Shown: in pieces, positions 1-5,175 of the stretch
How positions within the stretch are numbered: position 1 is the stretch's first letter
Layout of the letters: every line of letters begins with the position of its first letter
NCBI GenBank assembly: GCA_014238825.1
Contig: JABAAI010000047.1
Coordinates: forward strand, 1 to 7,392
Source: Leptospirales bacterium
GTDB taxonomy: Bacteria > Spirochaetota > Leptospiria > Leptospirales > Leptonemataceae
Direction of reading: 5' to 3'
Length of the DNA stretch: 7,392 nt
Translations under genes and position numbers: made by a program
Notes under the pieces: model-generated
Database searches by the model: none
What the model was told of the DNA's origin: nothing
What the model saw: the letters and a program-made list of their open reading frames with translations, nothing else

Positions 1-1
1 T

Positions 2-514
2 AGTCTGGAACCAAAACTTAATGCCTTTTATTTAGTACTAGTTTTTCTTTTTATTGCTGCTATCAGTGATTTCTTAGATGGCTTTATCGCCCGGCTCTTT
101 AAGCAAAAAACACAATTAGGAGTCTACCTAGACCCTTTATGTGATAAAATCTTTATCATTTCTTCCTTAGGATTACTAAGCTATATGTTTTATTTTCCAT
201 GGTGGGCCTATCTTGCATATCTAATACGAGAATGTTTAAACGTTTACGGTGGTATATTTTTGTTCTATAAATATAAAGTTCAGGGAAAGGCAAATTTACT
301 AGGAAAACTTTGTGTTACTATCTCCGTTCCTTTGATCATTTGGTACCTAGCCATCCCACTACTTAAAACTAAATTCCCATTAGGACATTGGCTCTTAGAG
401 CCAATTTTTTTAACTTATCTCTGGCTTGGAATTGGTCTAGCCAGTATAATTCAATACATCAATCATTACCTTAGCATTAAATTCTTTGTAAATTTAGATA
501 AAAACAAAGCATAA
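2..514 (+). CDS. CDP-alcohol phosphatidyltransferase, PgsA-like (5' end outside window)
   Basis: Integral membrane enzyme of phospholipid synthesis. The family joins a CDP-activated lipid to an alcohol acceptor with release of CMP; PgsA uses glycerol-3-phosphate. The frame is open from position 2, so the visible 170 residues lack only a short N-terminus if the protein has the usual length of about 180. The complete family signature D-x2-D-G-x2-A-R-x8-G-x3-D-x3-D is present at visible residues 23-48 (SDFLDGFIAR, then GVYLDPLCD), supplying the metal- and CDP-binding aspartates. Several hydrophobic helices follow, with LIRE and LLGK in the positions where relatives carry similar conserved polar motifs. 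The family assignment is firm. The acceptor (phosphatidylglycerophosphate, cardiolipin or another headgroup) cannot be told from this fragment. The gene ends facing the minus-strand operon and shares a terminator-like hairpin with it. Confidence 0.88.
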   Translation, partial: SLEPKLNAFYLVLVFLFIAAISDFLDGFIARLFKQKTQLGVYLDPLCDKIFIISSLGLLSYMFYFPWWAYLAYLIRECLNVYGGIFLFYKYKVQGKANLLGKLCVTISVPLIIWYLAIPLLKTKFPLGHWLLEPIFLTYLWLGIGLASIIQYINHYLSIKFFVNLDKNKA

Positions 515-533
515 ACTTATCTCCTTTGTTTTT
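500..533. terminator. Possible bidirectional rho-independent terminator
   Basis: A 10-bp perfect inverted repeat, AAAAACAAAG at 500-509 and CTTTGTTTTT at 524-533, flanks a 14-nt loop and overlaps the stop codon of the phosphatidyltransferase gene. Read on either strand the downstream arm ends in a T tract, as expected between convergent genes. The stem has only two G-C pairs, so it is weak. The placement supports the call more than the predicted stability does. Confidence 0.35.
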
Positions 534-545
534 TGATTGATTATA

Positions 546-710
546 TTAAGAAGCTTTGCTCCAGACATTTGCAAAGAGTTCTGCTTGTTTCAAGATGTTT
601 ATAGTTGCCCACTTTTGTTCATCAGATATAGTTAGATAAAAACTTTATTTCCCATCTCTACAACCCCACCACCATCATCTACACCTAAATAGAGTCCTTG
701 TACCTCTCTT
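546..710 (-). pseudogene. Frameshifted C-terminal remnant of the upstream membrane protein gene
   Basis: Beyond the stop codon at 685-687, coding-like sequence continues in two other minus-strand frames. The first, read from about 709 down to a stop at 632-634, gives EVQGLYLGVDDGGG then VVEMGNKVFI. The second, open from 644 down to a TAA at 546-548, gives LTISDEQKWATIN then ILKQAELFANVWSKAS. Taking 2 nt out of the CTCTCT dinucleotide run at 704-709 and adding one base to the A5 run at 638-642 joins the 685-1467 gene to both pieces. The result is a continuous extension of about 53 residues ending at 546. Both proposed indels fall in slippage-prone runs. Neither piece has a usable start with a ribosome site of its own. 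The cause may be true decay or sequencing/assembly error. No known domain is recognised in the extension. Confidence 0.5.
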
Positions 711-1467
711 CTAACTCGCTTTCTTTAGGTCGCTCTCTTTCATTTGGCTCTGGCGATTTTTTGTCTTTGCTGTTTTTAAAGTCATCGTCTTTATTCTGAT
801 TAGAATCAAAGCCAAAAAATTTCTCTAATATTCTTGGATCTATAAATTGAAAATTCTTTTTCATCTCCTTGCGTAAGTCTCTCATAAACTCCTGCTGAGA
901 TTGCCTAGCCTTAGGGTCATTATCTTTATTAGAATTATATCGTCTTTCAAAACGCCACTGAAAATTACCAGGCCCATCTGATTTGAAATCTTTTTTGAAA
1001 AACTGCCGACTAGAATTATTATCTTTACTTCCTCTCTCTCTTTTATCATATTTTTCAGACAAACTTTCCTTTTGCTTACTCTTATCAGAATCGATATCGC
1101 CTTCCCGTGACCATTTATCGTCCCAATCCTTGCTCCAACCCCGCTCTATTTGATTATTTGGGTTCTCTGAGTCTTGATAGTTATATTTTTCATTATAGTT
1201 ATTTGGATCTGTTAAATTATTAAACTGTGTAAGAGCAAAAGAAAAGAAAACAGACCAGATCATAACAACAAGAAGAGAAAGCGCATTTAGAGTTGTTCCA
1301 GCAACTGCAATTCCACGAGGCTTTCTTTGAGCCAGCATCCGTTTTCTAATATCAAAAATACCAAAAGCTAAACCCAAAATACACGGCACTATCACAATAT
1401 AATTTACCATTGGAATAAAACATAAGGAGAATGACCAAACCCCTATAACTAATGATGTGATTGCCAT
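685..1467 (-). CDS. DUF4190-like small membrane protein with long charged tail
   Basis: Function unknown. Residues 1-80 hold two hydrophobic segments (about 3-38 and 53-80) joined by a basic loop with RKRMLAQRKPRGIAVAG. The order hydrophobic helix, GLAFGIFDIRKR, then RGIAVAGTTLNALSLL resembles the DUF4190 family of two-helix membrane proteins; this is a pattern match by eye. Residues 85-260 are strikingly hydrophilic, rich in K, D, E, N, R, S and Q, and probably disordered. A short likely helix (about 190-220, with FMRDLRKEMKKNF) is the only ordered-looking part. The start lies 5 nt after the SCO stop, which fixes it as the last gene of the operon. No Shine-Dalgarno motif precedes the ATG. 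The present stop is probably premature: coding-like sequence resumes in other frames down to 546. The side of the membrane on which the tail lies cannot be decided. Confidence 0.75.
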   Translation of the reverse strand: MAITSLVIGVWSFSLCFIPMVNYIVIVPCILGLAFGIFDIRKRMLAQRKPRGIAVAGTTLNALSLLVVMIWSVFFSFALTQFNNLTDPNNYNEKYNYQDSENPNNQIERGWSKDWDDKWSREGDIDSDKSKQKESLSEKYDKRERGSKDNNSSRQFFKKDFKSDGPGNFQWRFERRYNSNKDNDPKARQSQQEFMRDLRKEMKKNFQFIDPRILEKFFGFDSNQNKDDDFKNSKDKKSPEPNERERPKESELEERYKDSI

Positions 1468-1472
1468 ATATT

Positions 1473-2123
1473 TTAAAGTCCAAGTCTTCGCAAAGTGTTT
1501 GCAATTTTGGGTGCCAAATCTCCTTGCCTGAAAATATACCGGAGCCTTGCTTTTTTATCAAGTAAAAACACATAATCAGAGTGAGCAATAAAATGATCTT
1601 TATCTTGATCTACACGCTGAGCTCGATGTCCCTCTCGATGCCCAGTTCCATGCTCAGTTCCATGCTCGCTTCCATAACGAGCTGGAGTGATCCCTGCTCC
1701 AAAGTTTTTACTAATAGTTTTTAACTCATTCTCATTCGCCCAAAGACCAACAAGATTCATTTTGTATGGAGCAATATATTTGCTAAGTATTTCTGGAGTG
1801 TCATGTTTGGGGTCAACACTAACTAAGGCAACTTGTAAATAGTTACTCCTAAAACTCATGATGCTCGCTACTTTTTCCAGACGATTTAAGGTATTGGGAC
1901 AAAAATCTGGACAGCGTGTAAAACCAAAGTAAAGTAAAGTTATTTTGCCATGAAGATCGCTCGTCTTAAATGCTTTCCCATTATGATCGATAAGACTAAA
2001 ATTAGTATCTATTGGAATAACGGGGAGTTCCTTCGTGCAGGCATTGCTAAAAAAAATAACAATACACCCCAGACAGCCAACCAGGAGCAAAGACAGTCTA
2101 TGAATATTTTGTTTTTTTTTCAT
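1473..2123 (-). CDS. SCO1/SenC family copper-binding thioredoxin-fold protein
   Basis: SCO proteins deliver copper to, or reduce, the CuA site of cytochrome c oxidase at the periplasmic face of the membrane; some act in redox defence instead. The N-terminus (MKKKQNIHR then a hydrophobic stretch at 10-26) is a membrane anchor or lipoprotein signal. Cysteines at 17 (LVGC) and 29 (SNAC) are both possible lipidation sites. The thioredoxin-like domain follows, with LLYFGFTRCPDFCP placing the copper-binding CxxxC at C71 and C75, VSVDPKHDTPE at 102-111, and the third ligand H181 in HSDYVFLLD. All three ligands are present. Unusually, residues 149-180 form a histidine-rich insert encoded by 12-bp repeats. 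The gene begins 7 nt after recR and ends 5 nt before the next gene, so it is part of the dnaX operon. Nine A residues follow the ATG. No oxidase gene is visible nearby. Confidence 0.9.
   Translation of the reverse strand: MKKKQNIHRLSLLLVGCLGCIVIFFSNACTKELPVIPIDTNFSLIDHNGKAFKTSDLHGKITLLYFGFTRCPDFCPNTLNRLEKVASIMSFRSNYLQVALVSVDPKHDTPEILSKYIAPYKMNLVGLWANENELKTISKNFGAGITPARYGSEHGTEHGTGHREGHRAQRVDQDKDHFIAHSDYVFLLDKKARLRYIFRQGDLAPKIANTLRRLGL
1622..1681 (-). repeat. Five degenerate 12-bp tandem repeats coding a His-rich insert
   Basis: Five head-to-tail 12-bp units occupy 1622-1633, 1634-1645, 1646-1657, 1658-1669 and 1670-1681. On the plus strand they follow ctcgatg or ttccatg plus five bases, and the two central units are nearly identical (ttccatgctcag and ttccatgctcgc). 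Because 12 is a multiple of three, they encode four-residue repeats in the SCO protein, roughly RYGS, EHGT, EHGT, GHRE and GHRA. Copy-number change would keep the reading frame. Confidence 0.85.
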
Positions 2124-2130
2124 ATTAGTT

Positions 2131-2727
2131 TTAGAGCGAAATCCTAGATCGAATGCTACGGGCTAAAACAGATGGCTCAGAAAATTCTATCGCACTTCCT
2201 GTAGGTATACCATGCGAAATACGAGTGATTTTTAGCCGACTATATTTTTGAAATAATTTATTAATATAATCTGCTGTAGCATCGCCTTCGAGAGTAGGGT
2301 TTGTGGCAATTAAGATTTCCGAGAGTTGCTCTTCTTGTCTTAGTTTCAAATCTAAAGCCTCAATACGCAAATCTTCAGGTCCTATTCCATCAAGCGGAGA
2401 GATAGCACCCATCAGAACATGATAGCGACCAAAAAACTCTCCTGTTTTCTCAATCACAAAAACATCCCCCGGTTCTTCCACCACGCACAAAAGCTTAGCA
2501 TCACGACTAGTATCAGTACAAATTTCGCAAATTGTTCTCTCTGTAAGACTGCCGCATATTTCACAAAAAGCAATCTCTTCTTTTAAAGAAGTAATACTCT
2601 GAGCGATATCAGCTCCAAGACTAGCATCAGCTTTAAGCAGATAAAATGCTATGCGAGAGGCACTCCTCTCACCAATACCCGGCAATTGACTAAAGGCTTC
2701 GACTAGATTATGAAAGGCCTTTGCCAT
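2131..2727 (-). CDS. recR: Recombination mediator protein RecR
   Basis: RecR works with RecO and RecF to load RecA on gapped DNA during repair. It forms a ring around DNA in the cytoplasm. The 198-residue length is normal. In order: a helix-hairpin-helix (LPGIGERSASRIAFYLL, about 15-31), a four-cysteine zinc finger (C55, C58, C67, C70), a Toprim domain starting at LLCVVEEPGDV (conserved E84) with ISPLDGIGPEDL, and the C-terminal ISHGIPTGSAIEFSEPS segment before LARSIRSR. All core elements are intact. The ATG sits 5 nt after the ybaB stop with no Shine-Dalgarno sequence, so translational coupling is likely. The dnaX-ybaB-recR order is widely conserved in bacteria and supports the call. Confidence 0.96.
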   Translation of the reverse strand: MAKAFHNLVEAFSQLPGIGERSASRIAFYLLKADASLGADIAQSITSLKEEIAFCEICGSLTERTICEICTDTSRDAKLLCVVEEPGDVFVIEKTGEFFGRYHVLMGAISPLDGIGPEDLRIEALDLKLRQEEQLSEILIATNPTLEGDATADYINKLFQKYSRLKITRISHGIPTGSAIEFSEPSVLARSIRSRISL

Positions 2728-2732
2728 AATTT

Positions 2733-3059
2733 TTATAAGCCAAAGAGACGTTCAAGACCTTCCAATGGGAGACTATCTCCTGCGATATTTTTCATTTCGT
2801 GTAAGGAAGATTCACGCATTTTTTTTCTGGCATCGCTAAAAGCAGAGATAATTAATTCTTCAAGTGTTCCCTTTTCCGCTTCTTTAAAGAGGACATCATC
2901 TATTTCTATGTTTAGCAATTCATTATCTCCTCGAAGAGTTACCCGCACTAAGCCACCACCTCCCTCACCTGTTATCTTCAAATTTTTGAGACGACGCTTA
3001 GAATCCTCTACCCGCTCCTTTACATTACCAAAGTTTTTTAATATCTCATTAAAATTCAT
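2733..3059 (-). CDS. ybaB: YbaB/EbfC nucleoid-associated protein
   Basis: Small dimeric DNA-binding protein that helps compact or organise the nucleoid; its exact role varies between species. The 108 residues match family length. An N-terminal helical region (1-28) is followed by the hallmark ITGEGGGGLVRVTLRGDNEL, then INIEIDD-type strand residues and the helix LEELIISAFSDARKKMRE. The C-terminus (GDSLPLEGLERLFGL) resembles the family's tail. It lies between dnaX and recR with 5-nt gaps on both sides, the standard arrangement. An AGGAGG sequence occurs in the end of dnaX but is about 26 nt from this ATG, too far to act as a normal ribosome binding site. Confidence 0.94.
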   Translation of the reverse strand: MNFNEILKNFGNVKERVEDSKRRLKNLKITGEGGGGLVRVTLRGDNELLNIEIDDVLFKEAEKGTLEELIISAFSDARKKMRESSLHEMKNIAGDSLPLEGLERLFGL

Positions 3060-3064
3060 AATAA

Positions 3065-4351
3065 CTATTTAGAATAAGAGCTAGCCTCCTCCTTGCTAAG
3101 AACGGTACCTAAAAACTCCTTTTGTAGTTTATGTCCAAATGAATAAGGAGTATCCGGCGCTAATGAAGCACTAAATTGATTTAGCTTTTGTAAAACTCCG
3201 GCAATAGAAGGCCGTTTGATTTTTTCTTGTATAAAAACAAATTCCATTTCAAGTAAGAGGCGCATCTCATAAGCATTGCGCAAGCCTAAATTTTGAGATT
3301 TTTTAAGCAAAGCCAAAAGCTCTTGAAACACAAGCTGCAATTCCAGTTCACTCTGAGTTTCAAATGCTTGCTTTAACTTGTGTATCTGAGGACCCGGTAA
3401 TTCTAAAAACTCACTATCACCAATATCTTTTTTAATATAAAGCAAGATACGTACAAAATCTAAATACTCCCACACAAAGCGTTGAAAGTCCACACCCGAT
3501 GCAGAATATTCGCGCAGTAATAATAGGAGCTCCTTGGGAGATGCAGTCTTGTCTAACAAACAAGAAGTAATCTTTTCAAATATATCAAGGGGAATTGAAC
3601 CTATCAGTTCCTTTATTTTTTCTATCTCTAATTTTTGACCACAATAATGTATGCTCTGCTCTAGAAAGGAAATACTATCACGTAGAGAGCCATCTCCAGC
3701 ACGGGCTATCCAAAAAAGGGCTTCATCTTCTGCATTTATTTTTTCCTTCTTGCACAACTCACGCAAATGCTCTTGTAATATAGCTAAGGGGATCTTATTG
3801 AGATGGAAAACTTGACAACGCGAGACTATCGTCTGAGGTACCTTGTGATATTCAGTCGTTGCCAGAACAAAGAAAACATACTCTGGTGGCTCTTCGAGAG
3901 TTTTAAGCAAAGCATTGAAAGATTCCATCGTAAGCATATGAACCTCATCTATGATGTAGACCTTCTTTTTCATCTTCATCGGGCGGAATTTTACATTTTC
4001 ACGCAATTCTCGAATATGGTCAATACCACGATGAGAGGCAGCATCAATCTCTATTACATCCATGCTGGTGCCATTTTCTACTTCCCTACATGAATAGCAT
4101 TGACCACAAGGTTCCCCTTCTTGTATATCTTGACAATTAACTCGGCGAGCGATGAGACGAGCAAAGGTAGTCTTACCTACTCCGCGGGGACCAAAAAAGA
4201 GATAGGCCTGACTAGCGTTCTTTGCGTTGAGAGCGTTTTGGATAGCCTGAACTGCAGGGTGCTGAGCGACAACTTCTCTAAAACTGCGAGGCCGATAACG
4301 TTGAGCGATACCATTGCTTGCCTTCATTGAAATATTTTCTTCTCCTGTCAT
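3065..4351 (-). CDS. dnaX: DNA polymerase III subunit gamma/tau (clamp loader ATPase)
   Basis: ATPase subunit of the clamp loader, which opens the sliding clamp and places it on primed DNA. Visible motifs: RYRPRSFREVVAQ near the N-terminus, Walker A GPRGVGKT at 54-61, a zinc module with C73, C82, C85 and C88, Walker B VYIIDEVHML at 131-140, ATTEYHKVP, the SRC motif at 177-179 with the arginine finger, and sensor-2 GDGSLRDS around 219-226. At 428 residues it ends soon after domain III and lacks the long tail that tau uses to bind the helicase and polymerase; it is gamma-like. The start is uncertain: ATG at 4351 has no ribosome site. A second ATG at 4327 (MKASNGIAQ) is preceded by AGGAGA with a rather long 14-nt gap and gives a family-typical N-terminus. 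First gene of the five-gene operon. Confidence 0.96.
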   Translation of the reverse strand: MTGEENISMKASNGIAQRYRPRSFREVVAQHPAVQAIQNALNAKNASQAYLFFGPRGVGKTTFARLIARRVNCQDIQEGEPCGQCYSCREVENGTSMDVIEIDAASHRGIDHIRELRENVKFRPMKMKKKVYIIDEVHMLTMESFNALLKTLEEPPEYVFFVLATTEYHKVPQTIVSRCQVFHLNKIPLAILQEHLRELCKKEKINAEDEALFWIARAGDGSLRDSISFLEQSIHYCGQKLEIEKIKELIGSIPLDIFEKITSCLLDKTASPKELLLLLREYSASGVDFQRFVWEYLDFVRILLYIKKDIGDSEFLELPGPQIHKLKQAFETQSELELQLVFQELLALLKKSQNLGLRNAYEMRLLLEMEFVFIQEKIKRPSIAGVLQKLNQFSASLAPDTPYSFGHKLQKEFLGTVLSKEEASSYSK

Positions 4352-4390
4352 TAGTGCTTAATTTGAAATAATTTAATAAAAATATACTCA

Positions 4391-4420
4391 ATGATAAAAA
4401 AATACTTTCCATTTTGTCAA
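4391..4420 (-). promoter_or_regulatory. Sigma70-type promoter for the dnaX operon
   Basis: On the minus strand a perfect -35 box TTGACA (4420 to 4415) is followed by an 18-nt spacer and TATCAT (4396 to 4391), five of six matches to the -10 consensus. Transcription would start near 4384, giving a leader of roughly 33 nt to the ATG at 4351, or longer to the ATG at 4327. This is the best promoter match found in the window. No other minus-strand promoter of this quality was seen before 685, consistent with one transcript. Confidence 0.6.
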
Positions 4421-4434
4421 GACAAATTTAAAAT
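4406..4434 (+). promoter_or_regulatory. Possible rpiA promoter
   Basis: TTTCCA at 4406-4411 (four of six -35 matches), a 17-nt spacer and TAAAAT at 4429-4434 (five of six -10 matches) lie before rpiA. The predicted start of transcription, near 4441, leaves at most a few bases before the ATG at 4446. That suggests a leaderless or nearly leaderless message and agrees with the absence of a Shine-Dalgarno motif. The region is so AT-rich that -10-like hexamers are expected by chance. Confidence 0.3.
4413..4426. promoter_or_regulatory. Short palindrome over the dnaX -35 box, possible operator
   Basis: TTTGTC and GACAAA form perfect 6-bp arms around a 2-bp centre (AA). The palindrome contains the dnaX -35 hexamer and lies 20 nt before the rpiA start, so a bound protein could affect both divergent transcripts. 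With arms this short and AT-rich surroundings, chance is a real alternative. Confidence 0.25.
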
Positions 4435-4445
4435 CATTCTATAAA

Positions 4446-5114
4446 ATGAAGTCTATAAGCGAGGCTAAAAAAGAAGCCGCATTGAGAGCCGTCCGTCTGG
4501 TCCAAGATGGACAAAATATAGGATTGGGTACTGGTTCTACTGCTAACTTTGCTATAATTGAGCTAAGTAAACGAGTTAAAGCCGAAGGCTTGAATTTACG
4601 ATTCGTTGCTAGCTCCTATGAAACAAGCCACCTAGCAACAAAACTTGGTCTAGATTGTTTATCTTTAGAGTATTTTTCACAATTAGATATTAGTATTGAC
4701 GGAGCTGATGAAATTGATCCTGAGCTAAACTTAATCAAAGGAGGCGGTGGCGCCCATACCCAAGAAAAAATTATGCATTCAATGACAAAGCGCTTTATTG
4801 TCATTGCAGATTCCTCTAAGCAAGTAAAAACTCTAGGCAAGGCTTTCCCTGTCCCTATCGAAATTGTACCTTGTGCGAAATCCATCGTTTCTAAAAACTT
4901 AGAAAGATTAGGGGCTAAAAAGTATAAGCTCCGAGTCTCTGCTAATAAATCTGGCCCACGCATAACCGATAATGGTAATTGGATTATCGATGCCTATTTT
5001 GAGATTGATAATCCCTTAAAACTTGAGCTAGAACTCAATAAGATAAGTGGAGTTTTAGAAAATGGTATTTTCGCTAGAATTCGTCCTAATGCAAAAGATT
5101 GCCTTGTTGTTTAA
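4446..5114 (+). CDS. rpiA: Ribose-5-phosphate isomerase A
   Basis: Cytoplasmic enzyme interconverting ribulose-5-phosphate and ribose-5-phosphate in the non-oxidative pentose phosphate pathway. The 222-residue length is normal for RpiA. Motifs in order: phosphate-binding loop GLGTGSTA at 26-33, SSYETS at 56-61, DGADEIDPELNLIKGGGGA at 85-103 with catalytic-site D85, D88 and K98, QEK at 106-108 (E107 is the proposed general base), and IADSSKQV at 120-127 with K125. The usual REK is QEK here, but the base is kept. DNGNWIID and GVLENGIFAR close the fold; the C-terminus after these is short and lacks the usual final glycine-rich strand. The start follows a very AT-rich leader without a Shine-Dalgarno motif. 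It is divergent from dnaX and may be co-transcribed with the phosphatase gene 61 nt downstream. Confidence 0.95.
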   Translation: MKSISEAKKEAALRAVRLVQDGQNIGLGTGSTANFAIIELSKRVKAEGLNLRFVASSYETSHLATKLGLDCLSLEYFSQLDISIDGADEIDPELNLIKGGGGAHTQEKIMHSMTKRFIVIADSSKQVKTLGKAFPVPIEIVPCAKSIVSKNLERLGAKKYKLRVSANKSGPRITDNGNWIIDAYFEIDNPLKLELELNKISGVLENGIFARIRPNAKDCLVV

Positions 5115-5142
5115 GCAATTAGTTTAGCAAAAGAACTAAATA

Positions 5143-5170
5143 ATGACTATTTACTTGCCGTTTCTATATA
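5143..5170 (+). promoter_or_regulatory. Possible promoter of the phosphatase gene
   Basis: ATGACT at 5143-5148 (four of six -35 matches) and TATATA at 5165-5170 are separated by 16 nt. The -10-like box ends only 5 nt before the ATG at 5176, so a transcript from it would start at or beside the start codon. Readthrough from rpiA is an alternative. Confidence 0.25.
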
Positions 5171-5175
5171 GCTGA

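Noticed and set aside
1352..1588. 78-residue minus-strand open frame overlapping the SCO and membrane protein genes
   Set aside because: It overlaps the ends of two well-supported genes in another frame, and its product has no recognisable feature.
2710..3072. 120-residue plus-strand open frame opposite ybaB
   Set aside because: Serine/arginine/phenylalanine-rich antisense shadow of ybaB; no promoter or ribosome site.
3950..3985. A-rich stretch in dnaX as a programmed frameshift site making gamma from tau
   Set aside because: It lies at the KMKKK segment before Walker B, far upstream of where gamma would end, and the protein already lacks a tau tail.
3595..4330. Three plus-strand open frames opposite dnaX
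   Set aside because: All are antisense to conserved DnaX motifs and show no protein family features.
4616..4963. 115-residue open frame antisense to rpiA
   Set aside because: Lies wholly inside an rpiA gene with complete motifs; the proline-rich product is the antisense reading of the glycine-rich loop.
5119..5139. Inverted repeat TTAGTT...AACTAA just after rpiA
   Set aside because: Six mostly A-T pairs, no T tract; expected by chance in AT-rich sequence.
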